A stretch of DNA of 55,888 bases from Holophagaceae bacterium (lineage in GTDB: Bacteria; Acidobacteriota; Holophagae; Holophagales; Holophagaceae). The notes beneath the pieces are model-generated. The model searched no databases. It saw only the letters and a program-made list of their open reading frames with translations, and had not been told where the DNA came from. The position numbers and the translations under genes are program-made. Below are positions 36,762 through 45,789 of this stretch, piece by piece. Each line of letters begins with the position of its first letter. The first letter of the stretch is position 1. The DNA is taken from positions 1 to 55,888 of the forward strand of contig JANYLR010000095.1 of the NCBI GenBank assembly GCA_025363715.1, given 5' to 3'.

Positions 36762-36844
36762 GTGCCTCCATCTTGAAGGCTGGGCGCGGTTTCAGGCAAG
36801 AAGCCTTGTGCCAACCCGCCCCGAACGGTAATCTGGTAGGCCTT

Positions 36845-36937
<93 letters not shown>

Positions 36938-36940
36938 TGG

Positions 36941-36967
36941 GAAGCCGCCGCCAGGCGGCTTCTTTTT
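36941..36967 (+). terminator. Terminator of tRNA-Ser(GCU)
   Basis: GAAGCCGCC (36941-36949) and GGCGGCTTC (36954-36962) form a perfect stem around GCCA, followed by a T-run. It starts four bases after the tRNA CCA end. Confidence 0.9.
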
Positions 36968-37102
36968 GGCACCGATCAGCGAGATTCAAAATTCCTGAAC
37001 CGCTGGTTTTCCTGCTGGCTCCAGCGAATCATAGCTCGTACATTGCCGGCGAACTTGACCTCGGGTCTACCCGCCTCGTACCCTCGGCCCAGGAGCCCAA
37101 GG

Positions 37103-37738
37103 TTGAAGCTGACCCAAGAGAAAAAATCGGAACGAAGCCGTGGCCTGATCCTGGAGGCGGCCCTCCAGCTCTTCTCGAAGCAGGGCTACAGGGGTACCAG
37201 CATCCGGGAGATCGCGGAAGCGGCGGGGCTGTCGACGGGCAACGTCTACCATCACTTCCCGGACAAGGAGGCCCTGTTCAGGACGCTCCTCGACCAGTAC
37301 TGGGAAGCCATCGACACGCCGGCGTTCCCCTTCAACAAGGCGCTGGCCGCAGGGGCCTTCCCAGATGACCTCGAGGCCCTCGCCGAGGCTGCCCGGGAAA
37401 GCGTCACCACCTACCGCCGGCACGTCGCCCTGATCTACGTGGACGTGGTCGAGTTCGACGGCACCCACATCCGGAAGTTCTACTCGGGCATGTCAGGTCG
37501 CTTCGAGACCTTCCTGAGCCGGCGCTTCCCCGACGGCCAGCTGAAGGACCAGCTGGCGCCGGGACTGGACCCCACTACCGCGCTCATGCTGGCGAGCCGC
37601 GTCTTCCTTCAGTATTTCGCGGTGGAAGTCCTGTTCGGGGTCCCCGATCAACTGGGCCAGGAGACTCCTGCGGCCCTGAAAGAGATCTCCAAGATCCTGC
37701 GCCGGGGCTTTCTGCGACCGCCGGAACCCGAGAAATAA
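37103..37738 (+). CDS. TetR family transcriptional regulator
   Basis: A 211-residue repressor-type protein. The N-terminal HTH is clear: ILEAALQLFSKQGYRGTSIR, EIAEAAGLSTGNVYHHFPDK. The start is a TTG at 37103 with AGGAG upstream (MKLTQEKKSERSRG); upstream in-frame sequence runs through the tRNA-Ser gene and is not coding. The C-terminal ligand domain (about residues 60-211) is unassigned. It lies immediately upstream of and co-directional with the KAS-III/thiolase/Liv cluster, so regulation of that cluster by a CoA thioester or its acid is the likely role, as for FadR- or PsrA-type TetR proteins. That is inference. Confidence 0.9.
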   Translation: MKLTQEKKSERSRGLILEAALQLFSKQGYRGTSIREIAEAAGLSTGNVYHHFPDKEALFRTLLDQYWEAIDTPAFPFNKALAAGAFPDDLEALAEAARESVTTYRRHVALIYVDVVEFDGTHIRKFYSGMSGRFETFLSRRFPDGQLKDQLAPGLDPTTALMLASRVFLQYFAVEVLFGVPDQLGQETPAALKEISKILRRGFLRPPEPEK

Positions 37739-37855
37739 TCGTGATCTAGACAGAATATTTTACCCTTTTGACCAGCCAATGTATGGTTCCAATTGGGTTT
37801 CTATTGGATTTGCCCATCCAGGCACGGAACGGGGATGAGACCTGCGTCACACGAT

Positions 37856-37936
37856 GGAAACAATTTCATGTTTCCCGTTGACACAGGTACGGCCGGAGAG
37901 GAATCTTTTCAAAAACCGACCGACTGTTCGTTTTTT
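37856..37936 (+). promoter_or_regulatory. Palindromes and -35-like box upstream of the KAS-III/Liv cluster
   Basis: GGAAACA-ATTTCA-TGTTTCC (37856-37875) is a perfect 7-bp inverted repeat. It is followed by TTGACA (37878-37883), a consensus -35; no good -10 appears at 17 bp. A second inverted repeat, AAAAACCGA (37911-37919) with TCGTTTTTT (37928-37936), has one mismatch. These are the best candidates for the TetR operator. The 256-bp gap otherwise shows no gene. Confidence 0.45.
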
Positions 37937-37994
37937 AATTTCAGCCACACTGCTCTGCCTGCCCCTGACCACCCGCACGGCCCCTAGAGGACCC

Positions 37995-38987
37995 ATGAAC
38001 CGATTCGCGACCATCGCATCCACAGGCAGCTACCTGCCGGGGATCGAGGTGAATAACGACGAGCTCCGCCGGCGTTTCGCCCATATCCCCAATTTCGTGG
38101 ATCTGATGGAGGCCTCCTCGGGCATCCGCTGCCGCTGGCATGCGCCCGAAGACTGGGCGACCTCTGACCTGGCGCTGCCGGCGGCCAAGCAGGCCCTGGA
38201 CCGCGCGGGCCTGCGCCCCGAGGATGTGGATCTGATCATCCTCGGCACGGATTCGCCGGACTACATCACGCCGGCCACCTCGGTGGTGCTGCAGTACAAG
38301 CTGGGCGCGGTGAACGCCGGGACCTTCGATGTCGGTTGCGCCTGCGCCTCCTTTCCCACGGCCCTGGCCGCAGGCGCCGGCTGGATCGCCACCAACCCCG
38401 CCGTCAAGACGGTCCTGGTGGTCGGCGTCTACCTGATGCACAAGCTGGCCTCTCCTGACGACCCCATGGGCTTCTTCTACGGGGATGGCGCGGGGGCGGC
38501 GGTGCTGGTGGCTTCCGACCGTCCCGGTTTCATCGGCGCGGCGGCACAGGCCGGGGGGGCCTACCACAAGCACTGGGGCATCTTCTCGGGCGGCACCTAC
38601 GAGCCGGCGACGCTGGAGTCGGTGGCTGCGGGTCGCACCACGGTGAAGATGCTCGAGCGCTACCCCCCCGAGATCAACCACGAGGGCTGGCCACGGGTGG
38701 TGCGGAAGCTGGCCGCCGGGAGCGGGTTCGCGCTCTCCGATATCGACTTCATCCTCTTCACCCAGGTCCGGAAACCCTCCATCGACCTGGTCATGGCTGA
38801 CCTCGGACTGCCCATGGAAAAGACCCACACCATCATGGAAGCGTGGGGCTACACGGGCTCGGCCTGCCTTCCGATGGCCCTGGACGATGCCCTCGCGAAG
38901 CAGAAGATCCGCTCCGGCGACCGGGTCGTGCTGGTCGGCTCGGGCGTGGGCTACAACCAGGCTGCTGTCGCCTTCGACATGCCCTGA
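37995..38987 (+). CDS. KAS-III-like (FabH-fold) acyl-CoA condensing or cleaving enzyme, first copy
   Basis: A 330-residue thiolase-fold protein of the FabH/KAS-III group. The nucleophile is Cys117 in FDVGCACASF. By motif alignment, the FabH histidine position (VPHQAN) reads LFTQVR here, with Thr256 in its place. The asparagine position (YGNTSAAS) reads WGYTGSAC, with Tyr286. The end VLVGSGVGYNQAAVAF matches the family. So the classic Cys-His-Asn triad looks changed, and fatty acid initiation is unlikely; a CoA-substrate reaction in the adjacent pathway is more plausible. The ATG at 37995 follows AGAGG. First gene of the cluster. Confidence 0.82.
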   Translation: MNRFATIASTGSYLPGIEVNNDELRRRFAHIPNFVDLMEASSGIRCRWHAPEDWATSDLALPAAKQALDRAGLRPEDVDLIILGTDSPDYITPATSVVLQYKLGAVNAGTFDVGCACASFPTALAAGAGWIATNPAVKTVLVVGVYLMHKLASPDDPMGFFYGDGAGAAVLVASDRPGFIGAAAQAGGAYHKHWGIFSGGTYEPATLESVAAGRTTVKMLERYPPEINHEGWPRVVRKLAAGSGFALSDIDFILFTQVRKPSIDLVMADLGLPMEKTHTIMEAWGYTGSACLPMALDDALAKQKIRSGDRVVLVGSGVGYNQAAVAFDMP

Positions 38988-39040
38988 TTCCAACCGCCTG
39001 GCCGTGGGCCGGGCGATCCAATCCTGAAAGGAAAACCACT

Positions 39041-40282
39041 GTGAGCAAAGCAAGCATCATAGGTGCCTACAACACCGAATTCGGCGCCTTCGTGAAGAAG
39101 GACAAGGCGACCGGACTGATGACGGACACGAAGACCTACTACGACCTGCTGGTGGAGGCGGGCCGCGGTGCCATTGCCGACGCCGGGCTGGAGGCGAAGG
39201 ATATTGACGCCATCTATGTGGGATCCTGCTCCCCGGGTTCGTTCATCAACCAGGAGCATGTGGCGCCCCTTGCGGCCGAGATCGACCCGGCCCTCCGCTT
39301 CAAGCCCATGACCCGCTGCGAATGTGCCTGCGCCTCCAGCTCGGTGGCCCTCTATGACGCGGTCTACGCCGTGGAGGCCGGCCGCGCCAGGCACGTGCTG
39401 GTGATCGGTGTGGAGAAGATGAACCTGCTACCCACCCCGCAGATGACCCACGTGCTGGCCTGCTGCTCGCACTGGCCCACCGAGGGCTCCCGCGGCATGT
39501 CCTTCCCCATGCTCTTCGCGGAGTACGCCAAGGGCTACCAGGCGCACTACAAGATCTCCAACGAAGAGTTGGAGAAGATGCTCTGGACGGCCGGGGCGCT
39601 CTGCTACAAGAACGGTGCCGAGAACCCCCTGGCCCACGTCCAGAACGGCCCCACCACGGTAGAGGCCATCATGAAGCTCAACGAGCTGGATGCCCGGGGC
39701 AAGTGCAAGAACATGATGATCGCCGCGCCCCTGCGCCTGCACGATTGCTCCCTGGTGACGGACGGTGCCGCCGCCCTGGTCATCACCCAGACGGCCAATG
39801 TCAGCAACCGGAACCGCGCCGTGGAGATCGCCGGCATCGGCCACTCGGTCGAGCGCCTGGCGGAGAATGTGCGACCGAACATGTACGATCTGATGGCGGG
39901 CAAGAATGCGGTGGCCAAGGCCTTCAAGGAAGCGGGCATCTCGGCGGCCGACATCGACCTTGCCGAGGTGCATGACTGCTTCACCATCAACCAGATTCTG
40001 TCCACTGAGGCGCTCGGGCTTTCCGCGGACGGCCGTGGCGGCTACGACTACCTGGAGGGCCGGTTCACCCGGGACGACAAGGTGGCCATCAACCTTTCGG
40101 GCGGCCTGAAGTCCAAGGGGCACCCCGTGGGCGCCACCGGCGCCTCCATGCATGCCCTGATCTACAAGCAGCTGATCGGCGAGCCCATCGGCGTGAAAGC
40201 CCGCCAGGCCGATATCGGCGTGGCCTTCAACGTGGGCGGCTCCGCCGTGACCAACTGCGTCACCGTCCTGAGAAAGCTCTAG
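39041..40282 (+). CDS. SCP2-type thiolase (acetyl-CoA acetyltransferase family)
   Basis: A 413-residue thiolase of the SCP-x/SCP2 type, cleaving or forming 3-oxoacyl-CoA. It starts at a GTG (39041). The nucleophilic cysteine lies in MTRCECACASSSVALYDAV. The active-site segment LAEVHDCFTINQI carries the conserved His, and the C-terminal motif reads GGLKSKGHPVGATGASM. The end FNVGGSAVTNCVTVLRK is typical. It is followed 17 bp later by a small orphan gene. In archaea and many bacteria such thiolases form complexes with an HMG-CoA-synthase-like partner and a DUF35 protein; here the small neighbour does not look like DUF35. Confidence 0.92.
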   Translation: MSKASIIGAYNTEFGAFVKKDKATGLMTDTKTYYDLLVEAGRGAIADAGLEAKDIDAIYVGSCSPGSFINQEHVAPLAAEIDPALRFKPMTRCECACASSSVALYDAVYAVEAGRARHVLVIGVEKMNLLPTPQMTHVLACCSHWPTEGSRGMSFPMLFAEYAKGYQAHYKISNEELEKMLWTAGALCYKNGAENPLAHVQNGPTTVEAIMKLNELDARGKCKNMMIAAPLRLHDCSLVTDGAAALVITQTANVSNRNRAVEIAGIGHSVERLAENVRPNMYDLMAGKNAVAKAFKEAGISAADIDLAEVHDCFTINQILSTEALGLSADGRGGYDYLEGRFTRDDKVAINLSGGLKSKGHPVGATGASMHALIYKQLIGEPIGVKARQADIGVAFNVGGSAVTNCVTVLRKL

Positions 40283-40299
40283 GGGCGGAAAGGACGACC

Positions 40300-40617
40300 A
40301 TGCCAACCCTTACCTACAACGACATGACATTCGCGGTCGAGCCGCGGGGCGACCGCTGGGATATCAGCTATGCCTTGCCGAACGGCGCCAACGCGATCGC
40401 GGGAGCGGGTCTGCTTGCGGGCCTGCCGGAAGGCGAAGCGACTGTCCGGGCACTGGCTCTGATCAAGACGGTCTTCCCGGTGGGCATCAGGTGTGTGGGA
40501 CCCGATGTCAGCCACCCGAACACCATCGGCGATCTGAAGATCATCGGCCCGGATGTCACCCACCCCAACTTCATCTACTGGGACAAGGACAGCGTCTCCT
40601 GTCCCAAAGAACTCTGA
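40300..40617 (+). CDS. Uncharacterised 105-residue protein between thiolase and SDR
   Basis: I do not recognise this protein. It is 105 residues, soluble, beta-rich, without signal peptide. An internal near-repeat GPDVSHPN / GPDVTHPN is visible at about residues 67-93. Two cysteines (GIRCVG and SVSCPK) are too far apart to form a zinc finger, so it is not a DUF35-type thiolase partner. Its position, 17 bp after the thiolase and 60 bp before the SDR, suggests a subunit or accessory factor of that enzyme set. Confidence 0.7.
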   Translation: MPTLTYNDMTFAVEPRGDRWDISYALPNGANAIAGAGLLAGLPEGEATVRALALIKTVFPVGIRCVGPDVSHPNTIGDLKIIGPDVTHPNFIYWDKDSVSCPKEL

Positions 40618-40677
40618 TCCGGGCGATCAGGCTTCCCGATTTCAACCGATTCGCGATTCAGGACAAAGGACCCAATC

Positions 40678-41472
40678 ATGAAAATCAATGGCAGCGTGGC
40701 TCTCGTGACAGGCGGCGGCAACGGCATCGGCGAGGCCGTGGTGAAGCACCTGGCCAGGCAAGGCGCCAAGGTCGCCGTGGTCGACATGGTGCAGAAGAAC
40801 ATCGACCGCGTGGTGAAGGACATCAAGGAGGCTGGCGGCGAAGCCCTGGGGATCCAGGCCAATGTGACCAGCGAGGCCGATACCGCCCGCTACATCAAGG
40901 GCACGATCGAGGCCTTCGGGCAGCTCAACATCGCGGTGTCCTGCGCCGGGATCATCCGCGATGGCATGATGCTGAGCCTCGACAAGGAGACCGGCAAGGT
41001 CTCGAAGAAGCTGGGCCTCGACAAGTGGCAGGCGGTCATCGACACCAACCTCACCGGCACCTTCCTCTGCATGCGGGATGCGGCCGAAGCCATGGTGAAC
41101 GGGGGCTGGGAGGGCCTGCTGGTGCCGATCTCGTCCGTGAACAAGATCGGCCAGGTGGGCCAGATCAACTACTCGTCGGCCAAGGTCGCGGATGCCCTCA
41201 TGCCGAAAATCATCGTGGGCGAATTCCTGATGCGGGGCATCCGAAACATCCGCTGCGTGGCCGTGGCCCCCGGCTACACCGCCACGCCCATGCTGACCGG
41301 CATGAACCAGGACGCCCTGAAGGCGATCCTCGAGGACGTGCACCTCGGCCGCCTGGTGGCGCCCGAAGAGATCGCCTCCCTCATCGGCTACTGCGTCGAG
41401 AACGAAGCGATCAATGCCACCACCATCGAGATCACCGGCGGCCTCTGCTACCCCAAGGGCATCGCCAAGTAG
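40678..41472 (+). CDS. Short-chain dehydrogenase/reductase
   Basis: A 264-residue classical SDR. The cofactor motif is TGGGNGIGEA, followed by Asp in VAVVDMVQ, which favours NAD+ over NADP+. Catalytic residues are Ser in VPISSVNKIG and YxxxK in NYSSAKVAD. The likely reaction is oxidation of a 3-hydroxyacyl-CoA, as in type II 3-hydroxyacyl-CoA dehydrogenases (HSD10-like), feeding the thiolase; an alternative is a free secondary alcohol. Part of the same co-directional cluster. Confidence 0.9.
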   Translation: MKINGSVALVTGGGNGIGEAVVKHLARQGAKVAVVDMVQKNIDRVVKDIKEAGGEALGIQANVTSEADTARYIKGTIEAFGQLNIAVSCAGIIRDGMMLSLDKETGKVSKKLGLDKWQAVIDTNLTGTFLCMRDAAEAMVNGGWEGLLVPISSVNKIGQVGQINYSSAKVADALMPKIIVGEFLMRGIRNIRCVAVAPGYTATPMLTGMNQDALKAILEDVHLGRLVAPEEIASLIGYCVENEAINATTIEITGGLCYPKGIAK

Positions 41473-41604
41473 GGTTCTTCGCGGCTAGGTTGCCGGTTTG
41501 AAAATTTTTGCACCAAATCCCCCCTCTCTCTAACCGTTCTCCCTTCCACTAACCCTTGGACCGCGGGTCACACCTCCGTCCATCACTCACCAAAAGGACA
41601 GGCC

Positions 41605-42900
41605 ATGAAAATTCGTTTCGCTGTCGTAGCAGCTGCCTCGGCCTTCGCCACCTTGCCCAGTTGGGGCCAGGGTTTCCAGGTCGGATCCGCCACCAATGTC
41701 ACCATCGGCGGCCTGCTCGCCGTGGGCGTGAAGCAGAGCGAGGTGACCAACACGGCCCGCCCCGGCATGGGCGCCGAACTCAGGCTGGATGACAACACCT
41801 CGCGCGTCATCATCAGCAGCAGCTCCAAGATCACCGATGGCTGGAATGTGATCTTCCGTCTTGAGAGCCGCTTCCAGGCGGACGTCCGTCCGGTCGATCC
41901 GGCCTTCCCCGGCACCACCCTCTACAGCGGCAATATCACGGGCTGGGCGGATGGCGACACCTGGGGCGGCATCTCCTCCCCCTACGGCTCCCTCGTATTC
42001 GGCAAGTCGACCCTCTACTACACCGACACCATTTCCGTGGGCTACCTGGCTCCCTCCCTCGAGGCCCCCGGCGAGAGCTACCGGATCTGGGATGACAACG
42101 GCCTGGGCACCTTCAACATGCTGGATCAGGTCACCCCCATCAACAAGACGACCGGCAAGGCCATCGGCAGCAGCTTCACCCTTGGCAACACCCGGTCCAG
42201 GAACGTGATCCGCTTTAATTCGATCAACTACAGCGGCTTCGATTTCTCCGTGGCCTACACCAAGAACCCCGATGGGGATGAGCTCAAGTACACGGTCAAC
42301 GCCCCGACCGCCGTTCCCGGCACCGCCGGCTACCTCACCCGGGCCTACAACAATGGCGGCACCATCTATGCAGGCGCCCGCTACAACAAGGGCCCCATCT
42401 CGGCCTCCCTGAGCTACCTGGACAAGAAGATCAATGGGGGCGTCACCGCCGCTGGCTACGCCGGCCCCCAGGATCTCCAGGCCGTCCGCGCTGGGCTTTC
42501 CTACAAGCTGCCCTTCAACCTGAAGGTGGGCATCGTCTACGACAGCACCTCCATCGACAACGCGGTGATCGGGACGGTGGCGACCTCTGAGTCGGCCAAG
42601 CGCTCCGTCTTCGAAGTGCCCATCTCCTATGCCTGGGGCGACCACGCGGTCTATGCGACCTACTCGAAGGCTGGCAACACCTCCTCCCGCGTGGATACCG
42701 GCGCGACGCAGCTGAACCTGGGCTACGACTACGCCATGACCAAGCGGGCCTTCATCGGCGTCTTCTACACCGCCATCAAGAACGAGGTGAATGCCCACTA
42801 CACGCCCTTCCTCTCCGGATCCTCCCTCGGGGGCACCACGAATTCAGTGACCGGGGAGAACTGGCGCCAAGTCGGCTTCAACCTCAACTACTGGTTCTAG
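41605..42900 (+). CDS. Gram-negative trimeric-type porin
   Basis: A 431-residue outer-membrane porin. The signal peptide MKIRFAVVAAASAFATLPSW is cleaved near GQG. The mature part matches the OmpC/Omp32-type porins of beta-proteobacteria: VTIGGLLAVGVKQSE, SPYGSLVFGK, GFDFSVAYTKN, and many alternating strands, ending in NLNYWF. It probably lets the cluster's substrate cross the outer membrane. It lies between the SDR and the binding protein, with gaps of 132 and 116 bp. Confidence 0.92.
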   Translation: MKIRFAVVAAASAFATLPSWGQGFQVGSATNVTIGGLLAVGVKQSEVTNTARPGMGAELRLDDNTSRVIISSSSKITDGWNVIFRLESRFQADVRPVDPAFPGTTLYSGNITGWADGDTWGGISSPYGSLVFGKSTLYYTDTISVGYLAPSLEAPGESYRIWDDNGLGTFNMLDQVTPINKTTGKAIGSSFTLGNTRSRNVIRFNSINYSGFDFSVAYTKNPDGDELKYTVNAPTAVPGTAGYLTRAYNNGGTIYAGARYNKGPISASLSYLDKKINGGVTAAGYAGPQDLQAVRAGLSYKLPFNLKVGIVYDSTSIDNAVIGTVATSESAKRSVFEVPISYAWGDHAVYATYSKAGNTSSRVDTGATQLNLGYDYAMTKRAFIGVFYTAIKNEVNAHYTPFLSGSSLGGTTNSVTGENWRQVGFNLNYWF

Positions 42901-42958
42901 CCCTGGAGGAGGGTGACCGGGGATAGGCTCCGGCACCCTACCATTCCAGGCTGGATGG

Positions 42959-42990
42959 GGGACGCCAGTTCGGGGAGGGGCTGGCGTCCC
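42959..42990 (+). terminator. Hairpin between porin and substrate-binding protein
   Basis: GGGACGCCAG (42959-42968) pairs perfectly with CTGGCGTCCC (42981-42990), followed by ATTTG. It could attenuate transcription after the porin or protect the mRNA, giving different expression of the two halves of the cluster. Confidence 0.55.
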
Positions 42991-43016
42991 ATTTGACCGA
43001 AACCTCAGGAGGTACC

Positions 43017-44195
43017 ATGCAACTCAGACGGACATTCATGATCGGGCTGGCCCCGCTGCTGCTCAGCACGGGCCTGGCCGCCCAGGACATCAAGATCGCC
43101 CACGTCTACGACAAGACGGGCGTGCTGGAGGCCTACGCCAAGCAGACCCAGGCCGGGCTGCTCATGGGCATCGAGTACGCCACCGGCGGCACGATGATGG
43201 TCAACGGCCACAAACTGGTGGTCATCGAGAAGGACACCCAGGGCAAGCCCGACATCGCCAAATCCCAGCTGGCCTCGGCCTACGCGGACGACAAGGCCGC
43301 CCTGGCGGTCGGACCCACCAGCTCGGGCGCGGCCCTGGCCATGCTGCCCGTGGCCGAGGAATACAAGAAGATCCTGCTGGTGGAGCCCGCCGTGGCCGAT
43401 TCCATCACCGGGGACAAGTGGAACCGCTTCATCTTCCGCACCGGCCGCAATTCCTCCCAGGACGCCATCTCCAACGCGGTGGCCCTGGACAAGGCCGGCG
43501 TTTCCATCGCCACCCTGGCCCAGGACTACGCTTTCGGGAAGGATTTTGTCAGGGCCTTCCGGGGCGCCCTCAAGCAGGCCAAGCTCGTTCACGAAGAGTA
43601 CCTGCCCGCCACCACCACCGATTTCACCGCGGGCGCCCAGCGGCTCTTTGACAAGCTCAAGAACCTGCCCGGCCGCAAGATCATCTTCATCAACTGGGCC
43701 GGCGGCGGCAATCCATTCAAGATCGCCGATCTGGACCCCAAGCGCTTCGGCATCGAGATCGCCACGGGTGGAAACATCCTGCCGGCGCTGGCGGCCTACA
43801 AGGCCTTCCCCGGCCTGGAGGGTTCCGCCTACTACTACTACGAGATCCCCAAGAACAAGATCAACGACTGGCTGGTGAAAGAGCACTTCAAGCGCTTCAA
43901 CACCCCGCCCGACTTCTTCACGGCCGGGGGCATGTCGGCCGGCCTGGCGGTGGTGGAAGCCCTCAAGAAGACCAAGGGCGATGCCACCACCGAAAAGCTC
44001 ATCGCCACCATGGAAGGCATGTCCTTCGACACGCCGAAGGGCAAGATGACCTTCCGCAAGGAGGATCACCAGGCCATGCAGTCCATGTTCCACTTCAAGA
44101 TCAAGGTCGATCCCAAGGTGGCCTGGGCCGTTCCCGAACTGGTCCGTGAGATCAAGATCGAGGACATGCACATTCCGATCACCAACAAGCGCTGA
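43017..44195 (+). CDS. Branched-chain-amino-acid-type (Liv) ABC transporter substrate-binding protein
   Basis: A 392-residue periplasmic type I binding protein. The signal peptide is MQLRRTFMIGLAPLLLS, cleaved near LAAQ. The mature part has the Peripla_BP_6 pattern: IAHVYDKTGVLEAYAKQTQ, GHKLVVIEKDTQGKPD, LAVGPTSSGAALAM, IATLAQDYAFGKDF. An AGGAGG lies just before the ATG at 43017. Relatives bind branched-chain amino acids, amides or aromatic acids; the ligand here is undetermined. Confidence 0.92.
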   Translation: MQLRRTFMIGLAPLLLSTGLAAQDIKIAHVYDKTGVLEAYAKQTQAGLLMGIEYATGGTMMVNGHKLVVIEKDTQGKPDIAKSQLASAYADDKAALAVGPTSSGAALAMLPVAEEYKKILLVEPAVADSITGDKWNRFIFRTGRNSSQDAISNAVALDKAGVSIATLAQDYAFGKDFVRAFRGALKQAKLVHEEYLPATTTDFTAGAQRLFDKLKNLPGRKIIFINWAGGGNPFKIADLDPKRFGIEIATGGNILPALAAYKAFPGLEGSAYYYYEIPKNKINDWLVKEHFKRFNTPPDFFTAGGMSAGLAVVEALKKTKGDATTEKLIATMEGMSFDTPKGKMTFRKEDHQAMQSMFHFKIKVDPKVAWAVPELVREIKIEDMHIPITNKR

Positions 44196-44283
44196 AGTCC
44201 CAGGATCCGGCCGCGCCTTCGCCCCGGTGGATGCGCGGCCCGGTCCTGCCGGTGCCGCCGAAATCAGCCCCTCTCGAGTGACC

Positions 44284-45042
44284 ATGACCTTCGCCCTGGA
44301 AACGCAAGACCTCACCATCCGCTTCGGTGGCCACGTGGCCGTCAATGCCGTGTCCTGCGGCTTCGCCCCGGGCACCCTGACGGCCATCGTCGGCCCCAAT
44401 GGCGCGGGCAAGACCACCTACTTCAACCTGATCTCAGGCCAGCTGAAGGCCAGCGCGGGGCGGGTCCTCCTCCAGGGCGCGGACATCAGCGCCTGTTCGG
44501 CGCCCCAGCGCAGTCATCGCGGCATCGGCCGGGCCTTCCAGCTGACCAACCTGTTCCCGAACTTGAGCGTGCTGGAGAACATCCGCCTGGCGGTGCAGTC
44601 GCGGGCCGGGCTGGGCCTCAACCTGTGGAGCGTCTGGAGCAGCCATCGCGAGCTGATCGCCCGGGCCGAGGAAGTGCTGGAAGCGGTCGCCCTCACGGCC
44701 AAGCGGGACCTGGCTGCCGCCGCGCTGCCCCATGGAGACCAGCGGAAGCTGGAGGTCGGCATCCTGATGGCCCTCGAACCGGACGTGTTCATGTTCGATG
44801 AGCCCACGGCGGGCATGAGCGTGGACGAGGTGCCGGTGATCCTGGACCTGATCCGCGCCCTCAAGGCCCGCCGCGACAAGACCATCCTGTTGGTCGAGCA
44901 CAAGATGGACGTGGTGCGGGAACTGGCGGACCGCATCATCGTGCTGCACAACGGCGCCCTGGTGGCCGAGGGCGAACCCGCCGAGGTCATCGCCTCGCCC
45001 ATCGTGCAGGAAGCCTATCTGGGCATCGAGGTGGCCAAATGA
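44284..45042 (+). CDS. Liv-type ABC transporter ATP-binding protein (LivG-like)
   Basis: A 252-residue ATPase. Walker A is GPNGAGKTTY, the LivG-type Q-loop region is RAFQLTNLFPNLSVLENI, Walker B is VFMFDEPTAGMS, and the switch histidine is in ILLVEHKMD. The signature is altered to LPHGDQRKLE from the usual LSYGEQR. The ATG at 44284 begins MTFALETQDLTIRFGG. It overlaps the next ATPase gene by 4 bp. Confidence 0.95.
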   Translation: MTFALETQDLTIRFGGHVAVNAVSCGFAPGTLTAIVGPNGAGKTTYFNLISGQLKASAGRVLLQGADISACSAPQRSHRGIGRAFQLTNLFPNLSVLENIRLAVQSRAGLGLNLWSVWSSHRELIARAEEVLEAVALTAKRDLAAAALPHGDQRKLEVGILMALEPDVFMFDEPTAGMSVDEVPVILDLIRALKARRDKTILLVEHKMDVVRELADRIIVLHNGALVAEGEPAEVIASPIVQEAYLGIEVAK

Positions 45043-45776
45043 ACACGCCCCTGCTGCAGCTTGAGGCTGTCCATACCCATATCGGCGCCTACCACATCCT
45101 GCATGGAGTCGACCTTCAGGTGCCGCGCGGCGAGCTCACGGTCCTGCTGGGTCGCAACGGCGCTGGCAAGACGACCACCCTGCGCACGATCATGGGCCTG
45201 TGGGGCGTCTCCTCCGGCTGCGTACGCTTCGATGGGGAGGACATCAGCGCCCGGAGCACCCCGGAGATCGCCCACCTGGGCATCGCCTACGTCCCCGAGA
45301 ACATGGGAGTGTTCGCTGATCTCACCGTGCGGGAGAACATGCTGCTCGCCGCTCGGGGGGCCAGGAGCATTGAGGAGATTGATGGCAAGCGGCTGGAGTG
45401 GGTCTTCGATCTGTTTCCCGCCCTGAAGCGCTTCTGGGAGCATCCAGCGGGGCTGCTCTCCGGGGGGCAGAAGCAGATGCTGGCGGTGGCACGCGCGATC
45501 ATCGAACCGCGGCAGCTGCTGCTGATCGATGAACCGAGCAAGGGCTTGGCCCCCGCCATCATCCAGAACATGGTCACGGCCTTTCGTGAGCTCAAGCAAA
45601 CCGACACCACCATCCTGCTGGTGGAACAGAACTTCAATTTCGCCCGTCAGCTTGGTGACCGTGTGGCCGTGATGGATGGCGGGCGCATCGTGCATGTGGG
45701 GTCCATGGCCGAACTCGCGGGCGATGAGGACCTGCAACAGCGCCTCCTGGGCCTGTCGCTGGCGGCCCACCAATGA
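45039..45776 (+). CDS. Liv-type ABC transporter ATP-binding protein (LivF-like)
   Basis: A 245-residue ATPase. Walker A is GRNGAGKTTT, the LivF-type region is YVPENMGVFADLTVRENM, the signature is LLSGGQKQMLAVARA, Walker B is LLLIDEPSKGLAP, and the switch region is ILLVEQNFNFA. It overlaps livG by ATGA and is followed 13 bp later by the permease. Confidence 0.95.
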   Translation: MNTPLLQLEAVHTHIGAYHILHGVDLQVPRGELTVLLGRNGAGKTTTLRTIMGLWGVSSGCVRFDGEDISARSTPEIAHLGIAYVPENMGVFADLTVRENMLLAARGARSIEEIDGKRLEWVFDLFPALKRFWEHPAGLLSGGQKQMLAVARAIIEPRQLLLIDEPSKGLAPAIIQNMVTAFRELKQTDTTILLVEQNFNFARQLGDRVAVMDGGRIVHVGSMAELAGDEDLQQRLLGLSLAAHQ

Positions 45777-45789
45777 TCCGGGAGCGCAG

